Assembly: GCA_903865745.1 (NCBI GenBank)
Contig: CAIPKV010000085.1
Coordinates: 21,330 to 85,329, forward strand
Direction: 5' to 3'
DNA from: an uncultured Verrucomicrobia subdivision 3 bacterium
GTDB taxonomy: Bacteria > Verrucomicrobiota > Verrucomicrobiia > Limisphaerales > UBA11358
Length of the DNA stretch: 64,000 bases
The notes under the pieces are model-generated. The model was given only the letters and a program-made list of their open reading frames with translations, was not told the origin of the DNA and did not search any database. Both the position numbers and the translations under genes were made by a program. Shown in pieces: positions 21,919-30,490 of the stretch. Within the stretch, counting starts at the first letter, position 1, and every line of letters starts with the position of its first letter.

Positions 21919-22695
21919 TTATTTTTTCAAAAAAGCACTGAATAAATCAATCGGCAATGGCAGGAAGGTGGTCGTGTTGTGCTCGCTCGCCATTTCACGC
22001 ATGGTCTGTAGATAACGTAGTTGCAGCGCTATCGGCTCCTTGGCAATCAGCGCGGCGGCTTGCACCATTTTCTCGGCGGCCTGGAATTCCCCCTCGGCGT
22101 TGACGACTTTCGCGCGGCGTTCACGTTCGGCTTCAGCCTGTTTGGCCATCGCACGCTTCATGCTATCGGGCAGCGATACTTCCTTCACTTCGACCGAGGT
22201 GACCTTGATGCCCCACGGCTCAGTCTGCTTATCAATAATCTCCTGTAGCTTCAGGTTAATGACGTCGCGCTGGGATAGCAGTTCGTCCAGCGCGGACTGG
22301 CCGAGCACACTGCGCAAGGTCGTCTGGCCGATGAGCGAGGTCGCCTTCCAATAGTTTTCCACCTTCACCACCGCCGCGTTCGGGTCTACGACGCGGAAAT
22401 ACATCACCGCATCCACCGTGGCCGGCACGTTGTCCTTGGTCATAATCTCCTGCTTCGGCACGTCAATGGTCACGACTCGCAGATCCATCCGCACCATCTT
22501 GTCCACGACTGGAATGAGGAAAATGATGCCCGGCCCCTTCGCCCCTTGTAGTTTGCCAAGCCGGAATATCACACCGCGCTCGTATTCGCGCAGGATGCGG
22601 ACCGCCTGCGGTAAGACAAAGACGACCGCGATGACGATGATAACAATGACGGACATAAGTCCGCCCCGCAATGCTAGGGTGATGAGTTCATTCAT
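21919..22695 (-). CDS. SPFH/stomatin-like protein (slipin)
   Basis: 258 residues. One N-terminal membrane segment (SVIVIIVIAVVFVLP) is followed by a band-7 domain: REYERGVIFRLGKLQGAKGPGIIFLIPVVDKMVRMDLR, QEIMTKDNVPATVDAVMYFRV, and the AEAERERRAKVVNAEGE coiled-coil helix. Slipins form ring-like membrane assemblies and are normally encoded next to an NfeD membrane protease. Here only a stump of nfeD remains just upstream. No start-site anomaly is seen. Confidence 0.93.
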   Translation of the reverse strand: MNELITLALRGGLMSVIVIIVIAVVFVLPQAVRILREYERGVIFRLGKLQGAKGPGIIFLIPVVDKMVRMDLRVVTIDVPKQEIMTKDNVPATVDAVMYFRVVDPNAAVVKVENYWKATSLIGQTTLRSVLGQSALDELLSQRDVINLKLQEIIDKQTEPWGIKVTSVEVKEVSLPDSMKRAMAKQAEAERERRAKVVNAEGEFQAAEKMVQAAALIAKEPIALQLRYLQTMREMASEHNTTTFLPLPIDLFSAFLKK

Positions 22696-22730
22696 AAATA
22701 TATTTCAGTTTTTTGGTTTAACTTGCAATT

Positions 22731-22934
22731 TTAGTCCGCTAGGTCACCCCGTGTATTGAACTGGGAGATGTAGAGTTTGTCCCTTTGGTCTGCCGCCACA
22801 TCAAGCGCGCGGTCGATGTGGCTGGCAGTGGCTGGGCCGATGACGCCGTCAAATTTAATCAGCCCTACTTGTGCCGCGTTGACTGTCACGCTGAAAAAGA
22901 TTCCAACCACTGCGATGAAACGCCAGAGCTGCAT
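22731..22934 (-). pseudogene. nfeD: Remnant of nfeD (NfeD1b/ClpP-class membrane protease), N-terminus only
   Basis: A 67-codon frame starts with a signal peptide (RFIAVVGIFFSVTVNAAQ) and then has VGLIKFDGVIGPATASHIDRALDVAADQ, the typical opening of NfeD proteases. It ends at ISQFNTRGDLAD, where intact homologues read like IIQLDTPGGLLDS and continue for about 370 more residues with the Ser-Lys catalytic dyad, membrane segments and OB domain. A TAA follows and the slipin starts 35 bp later. This fits an internal deletion of most of nfeD within the classic nfeD-slipin pair. A short secreted peptide product cannot be excluded. Confidence 0.75.
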
Positions 22935-23056
22935 AAATTATCTATCCAATCCAAATTAACAAATGCTGCCGCCGCTGCAAATGAAACTTATCGCTGGGCC
23001 TATGGATAATTTTACCTTTTCTTTCGCAGCCTGAAGTTTAATTTGCGCGGACGCAA

Positions 23057-24475
23057 ATGGCCTTGAAACTGTTTAACACGTTGACTCGCTCGGTACAGGA
23101 ATTCGCGCCCCTCGACCCGGCCGGCAAAAAGGTGGGCATGTATTGCTGCGGGCCGACGGTTTATGACTTTGCGCACATTGGCAACTGGCGCACGTTTGTC
23201 TTCGCCGACTTCGTCCGCCGCACGCTCGAATTTTCCGGCTACGACGTGCAGCACGTCATGAACATCACCGACGTGGAGGACAAAATCATCAAGCGCGTCC
23301 GCGAAAACAAAACGACTCTGCGCGATTTCACAGGCAAGTATGAAACCGCTTTTCTCGACGACCTGAAAGCGCTTGGCTGCCGCGAGCCGCATCAGAAACC
23401 GTGCGCTACGGATCACATTCCTGAAATCATCGCGCTCATCGAAAAGCTCGTGACGCGCGGCGTCGCCTACCAAGCCAGCGACGGCTCAGTCTATTTCAGT
23501 ATCGAAAAGTATCGCGGCTGCGGCTGCCATTACGGTCAGTTGCTCAAGCTGAATCTCGACGAGCTGCGCACCGGCGAACGCGTCGCTGCCGACGAATACG
23601 AAAAGGAATCGGTTGCCGACTTCGCGCTCTGGAAGGCCCGGGTGCCGGACGATGGCGACGTGTTCTGGCCGAGTCCGTTTGGCGAGGGCCGTCCCGGCTG
23701 GCACATTGAATGTTCCGCGATGAGCATCAAGGCGCTCGGCGAGACTTTCGATCTGCACCTTGGCGGTGAGGATTTGAAGTTTCCGCATCATGAGGACGAA
23801 ATCGCCCAGAGCGAAGGCGCGACCGGCAAACCGTTCGTGAAATTCTGGCTCCATGGCGCGCATCTGCTCGTTGAAGGTAAGAAGATGAGCAAGTCGCTTG
23901 GAAACTTCTTCACGCTGCGCGATTTGCTGGCGAAAGGTTTTACTGGTCGCGAAGTGCGTTATCTGCTGCTGACCGCGCATTACCGCGAAACCTTTAATTT
24001 TACAATCGACGGTCTGCATGGCGCGAAGTCGGCGCTGGCGCGCATTGATGAGTGCGTCGGCAAGCTACGCGAGTTGGCCGAGAGTCCAAAGTCCAAAATC
24101 CAAAATCCAAAGCCGGAGGCAGCGCTGATTGACAGATTCACCGCCGCGCTCGCGGATGACCTGAATATTTCCGCCGCGTGGGCTGCGGTCTTCGAGTGGG
24201 TGCGCGAGATCAACAAGCGTCTCGCCGATAGTTCGTTATCGGCCGGCGACGCAGGCGCTGCGCTCGCTGCGTGGGAGAAAGTTGAATCTGTTCTTGGTAT
24301 CGGTGTAAAAGCAGATGCCGAAATACCCGCCGAAATTACCGCGCTCGCCGAGGAACGCACCGCTGCAAAAAAGGCGAAAGATTTTAAGCGCAGCGACGTC
24401 ATCCGCGATGAGTTGAAGGCCAAAGGCTGGGTCATCGAAGACACACCGAAGGGAATCAAGTTGAAAAAGATTTGA
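23057..24475 (+). CDS. cysS: Cysteinyl-tRNA synthetase
   Basis: Class I synthetase that charges tRNA-Cys, 472 residues. Zinc/catalytic motifs: GMYCCGPTVYDFAHIGNWRTF (with the HIGN form of HIGH), HIECSAM, and KKMSKSLGNF. The DALR/anticodon region begins at about residue 340. A heptamer run at 24083-24112 inserts SPKSKIQNPKPE in frame at the joint between the catalytic core and the C-terminal region. The gene starts the plus-strand set cysS-tmk-DUF4404. Confidence 0.96.
   Translation: MALKLFNTLTRSVQEFAPLDPAGKKVGMYCCGPTVYDFAHIGNWRTFVFADFVRRTLEFSGYDVQHVMNITDVEDKIIKRVRENKTTLRDFTGKYETAFLDDLKALGCREPHQKPCATDHIPEIIALIEKLVTRGVAYQASDGSVYFSIEKYRGCGCHYGQLLKLNLDELRTGERVAADEYEKESVADFALWKARVPDDGDVFWPSPFGEGRPGWHIECSAMSIKALGETFDLHLGGEDLKFPHHEDEIAQSEGATGKPFVKFWLHGAHLLVEGKKMSKSLGNFFTLRDLLAKGFTGREVRYLLLTAHYRETFNFTIDGLHGAKSALARIDECVGKLRELAESPKSKIQNPKPEAALIDRFTAALADDLNISAAWAAVFEWVREINKRLADSSLSAGDAGAALAAWEKVESVLGIGVKADAEIPAEITALAEERTAAKKAKDFKRSDVIRDELKAKGWVIEDTPKGIKLKKI
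24083..24112. repeat. In-frame heptamer run inside cysS
   Basis: About four units of AGTCCAA / AATCCAA. Related in sequence to the runs in gcvP and phrB, and like them in frame. Confidence 0.88.
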
Positions 24476-24488
24476 TTTACTCGCCGCC

Positions 24489-24515
24489 GCGTAAATCGTA
24501 AATCGTAAATCATAA
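24489..24515. repeat. Heptamer run abutting the tmk start codon
   Basis: CGTAAAT repeated three to four times, ending directly at the tmk ATG (24516). It occupies the place where a ribosome binding site would be expected; no purine-rich motif is present. Confidence 0.85.
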
Positions 24516-25172
24516 ATGGCCAAGGGACTGTTCATCACGTTTGAAGGCACCGAGGGTTGCGGCAAATCCACGCAGATCAAACTGCTCGCCGAGCATCTGC
24601 AGGCCATTGGTCATCGCGTGCGGATGCTGCGCGAGCCGGGCGGCACACCCATCGGCGAGGAAATCCGCCACACCCTCAAACACAGCGAGCAGAACCATGC
24701 CATGACCGCCGAGGCGGAACTGCTCCTGATGAATGCCAGCCGCGCGCAGATCGTCCGCGAAGTCATCCGCCCAGCGCTCGCCGCTGGCGAAATGGTTTTG
24801 TGCGACCGCTTTTATGATTCCACCACGGCGTATCAGGGCTACGGCCGCGAACTGGATTTGGATAAAGTGAAATCCATCATCGAATTTGCCATCGGCGGAA
24901 CAAAGCCGGACCTGACTTTGTTTCTCCGTGTTTCGGCGGAGGTTAGCGCCGAACGGTTACGCTCGCGTCAATCTACACTGCCGTTTGTTCGCGATCGCAT
25001 CGAGGAGGCCGACCGGAAGTTTTTCGAGCGTGTCGGCCATGGTTATGATGTCATCGCCGCCAATGAACCCGAGCGCGTGAAATTTATTAATGGCGCGCAG
25101 CCGGTGGATGCCGTATGCCGGACCATCTGGGAGGTCGTCCAGCCACGGCTGCCTAAGGTTGGCCGGTGGTGA
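24516..25172 (+). CDS. tmk: Thymidylate kinase
   Basis: Phosphorylates dTMP to dTDP, 218 residues. The P-loop is FEGTEGCGKST, then the DRF motif in VLCDRFYDSTTAYQGYGREL and the lid region LRSRQSTLPFVRDRIEEAD. Length and order match the family. The start codon is placed at 24516 because FITFEGTEG must lie close to the N-terminus. Translation probably depends on an unstructured, AT-rich leader built of heptamer repeats rather than on a Shine-Dalgarno site. Confidence 0.95.
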   Translation: MAKGLFITFEGTEGCGKSTQIKLLAEHLQAIGHRVRMLREPGGTPIGEEIRHTLKHSEQNHAMTAEAELLLMNASRAQIVREVIRPALAAGEMVLCDRFYDSTTAYQGYGRELDLDKVKSIIEFAIGGTKPDLTLFLRVSAEVSAERLRSRQSTLPFVRDRIEEADRKFFERVGHGYDVIAANEPERVKFINGAQPVDAVCRTIWEVVQPRLPKVGRW

Positions 25173-25216
25173 TTTTGTTTGCCGGAATTAAAACGCAGGT
25201 TAAGTTGCTTTAAAAC

Positions 25217-25549
25217 ATGATTGAAAAAACCATCAGTGAGATTGAGGCGAAAATCAGCGGCGTGGAATCCGTCAGCGCCGAGCGCAAGGCGGAATTGCTA
25301 AAATTGCTGGGCACATTGAAGATGGAAATCGCCAAGCTCTCTGAAACCCACGGTGAACAGGCCGACAGCATCGCCGGCTTCGCCAAGCTATCGGCCCATG
25401 AAGCCACCCGCACCGAGCCGAACCCGCAGTTGCGCGAGCTTTCTAATAAAGGGTTGCTGTCGTCCGTGGATGGCATCGAGCAATCGCATCCCCGCCTCGT
25501 TCAGATCGTCAACGCCATCAGCAAGACGCTCGCGGACTTGGGGATTTAA
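25217..25549 (+). CDS. DUF4404 family protein
   Basis: 110 residues, helical and acidic (EIEAKISGVESVSAERKAELLKLL, KMEIAKLSETH). The middle HEATRTEPNPQLRELS and the end GIEQSHPRLVQIVNAISKTLADLGI match what I recall of DUF4404, small proteins of unknown role. It is the last gene of the cysS-tmk group and overlaps the convergent plsC by 4 bp. Confidence 0.72.
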   Translation: MIEKTISEIEAKISGVESVSAERKAELLKLLGTLKMEIAKLSETHGEQADSIAGFAKLSAHEATRTEPNPQLRELSNKGLLSSVDGIEQSHPRLVQIVNAISKTLADLGI

Positions 25550-26184
25550 TCCGCCTTCGGTTCCAGCTTGGCAATGGCCGCCATGATTTCGTCGGCGATT
25601 TGCTGGTAAATTTCCTTTAGCCGGGCTTTGTCGCAAGTTTTCGCTTCCGCGCGCAAGGCTTCAAATTTCATCGGCTGCCCGTATTTCACCGCAACCCGAT
25701 GCGGGCGCGGGAATTTGTGGTTTCGCCCGTAAGCTTCAAACGTTCCGAACACGCGTACCGGCACCACTGGTGCCGTTGACTTGATGACCGTTAGACCAAT
25801 GCCTGAACGCGCTGGCTGTAATTGGCCATCGTTTGTCCGTGTTCCTTCGGGAAACAAGATGATGCCATTGCCCTGAAGCAGACGGTCTAAAATAATTTTC
25901 AATCCCTTGGCACCCCCGCCGTCGCGGTCCACCGGCACCGCATTCCAAGAACGCAGCAAGGCGCCGATGCCCGGAAAACGAAAGAGGCTTTCGCGGGCGA
26001 GATAATTGATATCACGTTTTAGCGCGGAGCCGACCAGCGGCGGATCGAGAAAGCTGGCATGGTTTGAGGCCAGAATCACGCCGCCTTGCAGCGGTACGCG
26101 TTCCGCATTGAAGACCTGCCACCGGAAATAGGTGGCATACATCACGCGGAAACAAGTCCAGCCGAGGCGATAGCTTAAATTCAT
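25546..26184 (-). CDS. plsC: 1-acyl-sn-glycerol-3-phosphate acyltransferase
   Basis: Makes phosphatidic acid from lysophosphatidate at the inner membrane. 212 residues with the acyltransferase motifs NHASFLDPP (H-X4-D), FRFPGIGALLRSWNAVPVDR, and FPEGTRTNDGQL. It is the last gene of the minus-strand run that starts at 31372. Heptamer-type repeats lie between it and cmk. Confidence 0.93.
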   Translation of the reverse strand: MNLSYRLGWTCFRVMYATYFRWQVFNAERVPLQGGVILASNHASFLDPPLVGSALKRDINYLARESLFRFPGIGALLRSWNAVPVDRDGGGAKGLKIILDRLLQGNGIILFPEGTRTNDGQLQPARSGIGLTVIKSTAPVVPVRVFGTFEAYGRNHKFPRPHRVAVKYGQPMKFEALRAEAKTCDKARLKEIYQQIADEIMAAIAKLEPKAD

Positions 26185-26186
26185 AA

Positions 26187-26272
26187 GGCGAGGATGGCGA
26201 ATGGAGGATGGAAGCTGGAAAGCGGCCGACGTGATGATTTGCCATTCTCCATCTTCAATCCTCCATCATCGC
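26187..26272. repeat. Heptamer words in inverted orientation between plsC and cmk
   Basis: GAGGATG/GGAGGAT words on the left and CTCCATC/CTCCATC words on the right form a loose inverted repeat. The same word occurs in the debranching gene and between aroA and tyrA. Confidence 0.7.
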
Positions 26273-26937
26273 TTGGCTGCCATCAGCTTGCGAATCTCTG
26301 CCAGCAGTAACTGGCTGGTTTGCTCCGAAGTCATGCTGGAGTTGTTGATGACCTTGGCCCCGAGGGCGATCATCAGCGGGGCAACCGCGCGCTGGCTGTC
26401 GCGTTGATCGCGTGCGGCCAGATTTTCATTCACGCCGTCGGCGGTGCGCCGCGCCGTACGTTCGGCCAAGGTGGCATCAAGGTAAAACTTGAAGTCGGTT
26501 TCCGGGAAAACATTCGTGCCGATGTCACGGCCTTCCATCACGAGGTTGCCGAACTGGATACAGTCGCGTTGCGTCTTCTTCATCCACTCGCGGACTTTCG
26601 GCACGGCGGCAACGTGCGCCACGGCGGCGGCGGTCTCAGGCATGCGGATTTCCTTCTCGGGAAAATAACCGTCCACCAGCAGACGCACTGCGCGCAAGCC
26701 GTCCTTCTCGGCGCATTCCAATTTCGTTTTCCATTTGCGGCAAGCAGCGGCGACGGCTTTCTCGTCGTTCACATCCACGTGTTTGAGCAGGCAATACCAG
26801 GCCAGCGTGCGATACATCGCGCCGGTGTCCACATAAACGTAGCCGAGCGCGCGGGCGACGAGCTTGGCGTTCGTGCTTTTGCCGCTGGCGCTGGTACCGT
26901 CCAAGGCGATGACAATGGGATGATTTTTCAAGTTCAA
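26266..26937 (-). CDS. cmk: Cytidylate kinase
   Basis: Phosphorylates CMP/dCMP, 223 residues. P-loop GTSASGKSTNAKLVARALGY, then VDTGAMYRTLAWY, and VMEGRDIGTNVFPETDFKFYLDA. Placed between aroA and plsC, a common neighbourhood for cmk. The ATG at 26937 gives a normal N-terminus. Confidence 0.95.
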   Translation of the reverse strand: MNLKNHPIVIALDGTSASGKSTNAKLVARALGYVYVDTGAMYRTLAWYCLLKHVDVNDEKAVAAACRKWKTKLECAEKDGLRAVRLLVDGYFPEKEIRMPETAAAVAHVAAVPKVREWMKKTQRDCIQFGNLVMEGRDIGTNVFPETDFKFYLDATLAERTARRTADGVNENLAARDQRDSQRAVAPLMIALGAKVINNSSMTSEQTSQLLLAEIRKLMAAKR

Positions 26938-26946
26938 ATTCTGGTT

Positions 26947-27004
26947 TAGACAGGATGAACAGGATTTTCAGGATTAAATCCTGTCAATCTTGTTCATCCT
27001 GTCT
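26947..27004. repeat. Inverted repeat of ACAGGAT words between cmk and aroA
   Basis: AGACAGGATGAACAGGAT on the left mirrors ATCTTGTTCATCCTGTCT on the right, enclosing TTTTCAGGATTAAATCCTG. The whole intergenic space is one imperfect hairpin. It has no T-tract on the minus strand and is more likely a repeat element than a terminator. Confidence 0.75.
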
Positions 27005-27007
27005 CTA

Positions 27008-28324
27008 TTAATCCGCAAACAATTCTTCGTGCGTCAATTTCCGTCCCGTTTTCACGTCCAAAATCTCCGCACCCAGACCGTGCGGTGGCACGGCTGCGAG
27101 CTTCTGGAAGAAATTGGGGAATGTTTTCTTCACGCAGGCGGGATTCTTGATTTTTATGCCGGGTACTTTCAATCCTAGAATCGCAAAACACATCGCCATG
27201 CGATGGTCGTTGTAAGTTTCAATCTCCGCGCCGTGCAACTCTTCCAGCTTTGAGGGATAAACCGTCAGAGTGTCGCCTTCCTCGATGACTTTTGTACCGC
27301 ACTTGGTCAACTCTGTCCGTAACGCAACCACGCGTTCGCATTCTTGCACGCGCAGACGGCCGAGGTCGGTGAAATGGATTGCTTGACCGGCAAACGGCGC
27401 GAGAACAATTGCCGTCATAATGCTATCAGCTAGTTCGTTCAGCCGAGAAATGGATGACTTCATTCCAGCATTATTTCCGATGCCAACCCAACCTCTAAAT
27501 TGCGCATCAAGCTGCCATTGCGATTCAGTTCTCGGCCAGTCAAAAACTCTAATGTGATCCTTAAAACCGGCTCGCTCGAAAAGATAGGCGACTCCCCAAA
27601 AATAACTCCCGCTGCTGGCATCCGGCTCGATTTGGAATTCGCCGCCTTTAGGAAACGCTTCGATGAGTTTGCTCGTCATCGCCACATACGGCGACTCCTC
27701 GGCATTCTCTCCTATGATATTAATCTTCCAGCCGCCGTGCTTGGCTGACAGCAATAGTGCCGAAGCGAACTGTGAGCTTTCCTCGATGCTGACGTGGCAA
27801 CGTCCTTTCTTCGCACCTTCACCAAAAATCTTTACCGGCAGCTTGTCATTACCTTTTTCGGATTCCAAGCGATAGCCGAGTTCGCGTAGCGCTGAAAACA
27901 ACGCCGCCTGCGGACGTTCGTGCATTCGTGGCACGCCGTGCAAACGGTAAACGCCGCTGCCAAGGCAGAGAAACGGTGCGAGAAACCGTGCCGCCGTGCC
28001 GGCATTGCCCACGAATAAATCCAGTGGCTGTGTTTCCGTGCCGCCGCGTGGCACCACACCGCCGTTGCCATAAACGGTTATGGTGCGGTTGCAGGGTTCG
28101 GCTGGATCGCCCTCCACATTCACCATGAAGCCGAGTTCCTGCAAACACTCGACCATGATTTGCGTGTCCTCGCTCCAGAGCGCACCTTTCAAAACCGTCT
28201 CGCCATCGGCTAATGCCGCGAGAATCAACGCGCGGTTGGTAATGCTTTTTGACCCAGGTACGGTGATTTCCGCTTGAACGGGCTGGTCGAGCGGGACGAT
28301 TTCAATGAGATCGGGCAGGGCCAT
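27008..28324 (-). CDS. aroA: 3-phosphoshikimate 1-carboxyvinyltransferase (EPSP synthase)
   Basis: Sixth step of the shikimate pathway. 438 residues from the ATG at 28324 (MALPDLIEIVPLDQPVQAEI), which precedes the first conserved motif PGSKSITNRALILAAL. Others: GNAGTAARFL, RMHERPQAALFSALRELG, and the C-terminal ETYNDHRMAMCFAI. A longer frame upstream only translates heptamer repeats and is not the start. It follows tyrA on the same strand, so two aromatic pathway genes are adjacent. Confidence 0.95.
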   Translation of the reverse strand: MALPDLIEIVPLDQPVQAEITVPGSKSITNRALILAALADGETVLKGALWSEDTQIMVECLQELGFMVNVEGDPAEPCNRTITVYGNGGVVPRGGTETQPLDLFVGNAGTAARFLAPFLCLGSGVYRLHGVPRMHERPQAALFSALRELGYRLESEKGNDKLPVKIFGEGAKKGRCHVSIEESSQFASALLLSAKHGGWKINIIGENAEESPYVAMTSKLIEAFPKGGEFQIEPDASSGSYFWGVAYLFERAGFKDHIRVFDWPRTESQWQLDAQFRGWVGIGNNAGMKSSISRLNELADSIMTAIVLAPFAGQAIHFTDLGRLRVQECERVVALRTELTKCGTKVIEEGDTLTVYPSKLEELHGAEIETYNDHRMAMCFAILGLKVPGIKIKNPACVKKTFPNFFQKLAAVPPHGLGAEILDVKTGRKLTHEELFAD

Positions 28325-28334
28325 TTCAGGGCGA

Positions 28335-28430
28335 TGATAGAGGATGGAAGATGGAGGATAGAAGCCGCAATTCTCCGCCGCGCACGATTTGTCTGCCATT
28401 CTCCATCATCAATCCTCCATCCTCATTTTC
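28335..28430. repeat. Heptamer words between aroA and tyrA
   Basis: GAGGATG/GAAGATG words followed by CTCCATC/CTCCATC words, as in the plsC-cmk gap. They form a loose inverted repeat that fills the gap. Confidence 0.7.
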
Positions 28431-29314
28431 TATTCAGACGAAGGCGAGGCACAGCACGCACACCAGTCATCGCGGCGTTCCTTCGCGCTGGTAAAGAAGG
28501 CTTCGACAGCCTTCACATCATTTTTCTTAAGTGCCGTCTGGAATTTTTTAAGTTCGCCGACAAAGGCGTCCACGGACTGTGATACATTTTTTCGGTTGGC
28601 CAGCGCAATGTCGCGCCACATTTCCGGTGAGCCGGACGCAATCCGCGTCGTGTCACGAAAACCGGTCGCGCAGAGTCCCGCCTGCGCCTTAGGGTTTGCG
28701 GGATTCAACACCAGATTCGCCAGCGCCGCTGCGGTGATATGTGGCAAGTGGCTGGTTCGGCTGACCAGCAAATCATGCTGGGCTGCGTCCAGCCGGAGCG
28801 TCCGCGCACCGAGCGATTGCCAGAACTGCTCAAGTTTGCGGACGGCAGCCGGATTGGATTTCTTCGTCGGGGTAAGAATATTGACGGCGCACTTGAACAA
28901 ATCGGCGCGCGCGGCCAGCACCCCCATTTTTTCGCCACCCGCCATCGGATGGCTGCCAATGAAATGTGCGCCCGCCTTGGCGATGATTGATTCCAGTTCG
29001 CGCACGACCTCGGCTTTAACGCTGCCAACATCGGTGACAATTGCGCCACGTTTGAGCGCGGGCAGAATTTGTTCCGCGAGCGAACGCATTTGTGCGAGTG
29101 GCGTGCAAAGGAAGATTAAATCAGCATTGGAAACCGTCGCGAGCAGGTCGGTTGTGGCAAAATCCACCGCGCCGGCTTTCTCGCAATCCTTCAGACTAGC
29201 CTTGCGCCGGACGTAGCCAGCGACTTCGCCGGCCAGTCGCCGCTGCCGCGCGGCCAGCCCGATGGAGCCGCCCAGCAGGCCGACGCCGACGATGGTGATT
29301 TTCCGAAATTGCAC
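28430..29314 (-). CDS. tyrA: Prephenate dehydrogenase
   Basis: NAD(P)-dependent oxidative decarboxylation of prephenate towards tyrosine. 294 residues. Rossmann motif ITIVGVGLLGGSIGLAAR, FLCTPLAQM, DVGSVKAE, the conserved FIGSHPMAGGEKMG, and SRTSHLPHITAAALA. No ACT domain is present, so no tyrosine feedback site of that type. The start is 96 bp downstream of the Gfo/Idh gene's end. Confidence 0.94.
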   Translation of the reverse strand: MQFRKITIVGVGLLGGSIGLAARQRRLAGEVAGYVRRKASLKDCEKAGAVDFATTDLLATVSNADLIFLCTPLAQMRSLAEQILPALKRGAIVTDVGSVKAEVVRELESIIAKAGAHFIGSHPMAGGEKMGVLAARADLFKCAVNILTPTKKSNPAAVRKLEQFWQSLGARTLRLDAAQHDLLVSRTSHLPHITAAALANLVLNPANPKAQAGLCATGFRDTTRIASGSPEMWRDIALANRKNVSQSVDAFVGELKKFQTALKKNDVKAVEAFFTSAKERRDDWCACCASPSSE

Positions 29315-29409
29315 GGCGAAAAGATAACGGAAGCGGTGTGATTCGTGAATTGTTAAATCGTTGAATTGTTGTTTCCGCTTCGTGGAAGCCGATGAAATGA
29401 TTCAACCCT

Positions 29410-30486
29410 TCACAATTCAACAGATTTTCCAGTGCGCCCGGCTTCGAGGCATGCATCCAAAACAGTTTGCGTTTTCCGTGCCCACATCGGCCAGTCGTCG
29501 TTCAGCTTGCCGGAGAAGATCTGGTTGGCGAAGTTTCGCCACATCCGGGTGTCCTGCGCCGTGGCGTGACCTTGGGGAATTGGGTCGACTCCCGGTGGAC
29601 ATTTCACGTCGCTGGTGACGGTGAGAAATTTTTCGTTCACCTCGAATTCGGGTTCATAGCTGTTCAGCGGATGTACGAAGTCCGGCAGCCGCAGCCAGCC
29701 GTTCTGGCCGCTGACGTGAACCCATTGCTGCCGGCCGGTGAGAAAAGAGCTGTAAAATTCGACCGACACGCCGCCGTCAAAAAACAGTTCGCCGGAAAAT
29801 TCCGTTGGCGTTGGCGTGCGGCCATCGGTGGTAGGCGATTGCGCCAGAATTTTCCCCGTGACCCAGTGCGGCAATTGCCAGTTCAGGGTCCAGAGCGCGA
29901 AGCGGATGGAATACCAGCCCAGATCGCCGAGACAACCGGCGGGCTCCAGCGCCCCATCAGCGCGGATGTTGCCCTGAAAGAAAGCTTCACCGGGATAAAA
30001 ACTAAACGCCGAGGAAAGGCGCCGCAGGCGGCCGACGCTTTTGTGGTCATCCAGAACTTCCCGGATGCGGGCGAGTCGCGGACTGTGCATGAACATGACG
30101 CCATCCATAAACTGCACCGAATTCTTCCGGCACACCGTGAGCATTTCCTCCAGTTCCGCAGAATTTATTGCACAAGGTTTTTCGCAGAGGATATGTTTTC
30201 CGTTCTGCGCGGCGCGGATGACTAATTCCTTGCGCAGCCCAGTTGGGAGCGGGACGTAAACGGCATCCACCTCGGGTGACGCGATTAATTCCGCGTAGCT
30301 GCCAAACGCGCGCGGCGATTCAGCGAAGGTGAACTCGCGCTGGCACTCTTCAATGTATTGGCGGCTTTTCAACAGATCGCGGCTGGCGACTGCGGCGACG
30401 ACCGCATTGCCGGAATGAAAAATCGCCTTCCAGTTCTTTCGGCCGATACCGGCGGTGCTCAAGAATCCGATGCGTAACTTCTTCAT
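29410..30486 (-). CDS. Gfo/Idh/MocA family oxidoreductase
   Basis: 358 residues from MKKLRIGFLSTAGIGRKN, the usual Rossmann start; a longer frame begins at 30582 but overlaps the upstream gene. Motifs: YVPLPTGLRKELVIRAAQNGKHILCEKP (with the catalytic-region EKP) and GCLGDLGWYSIRFALW. It acts on an unknown sugar, inositol or similar polyol with NAD(P). It lies 4 bp downstream of the CbiX-like gene, which implies co-transcription but not a shared pathway. Confidence 0.9.
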   Translation of the reverse strand: MKKLRIGFLSTAGIGRKNWKAIFHSGNAVVAAVASRDLLKSRQYIEECQREFTFAESPRAFGSYAELIASPEVDAVYVPLPTGLRKELVIRAAQNGKHILCEKPCAINSAELEEMLTVCRKNSVQFMDGVMFMHSPRLARIREVLDDHKSVGRLRRLSSAFSFYPGEAFFQGNIRADGALEPAGCLGDLGWYSIRFALWTLNWQLPHWVTGKILAQSPTTDGRTPTPTEFSGELFFDGGVSVEFYSSFLTGRQQWVHVSGQNGWLRLPDFVHPLNSYEPEFEVNEKFLTVTSDVKCPPGVDPIPQGHATAQDTRMWRNFANQIFSGKLNDDWPMWARKTQTVLDACLEAGRTGKSVEL

Positions 30487-30490
30487 AAAA

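Noticed and set aside
28325..28399. N-terminal extension of aroA (25 residues upstream of MALPDL)
   Set aside because: It translates heptamer repeats (PPSSILYHRPE) and has no counterpart in EPSP synthases.
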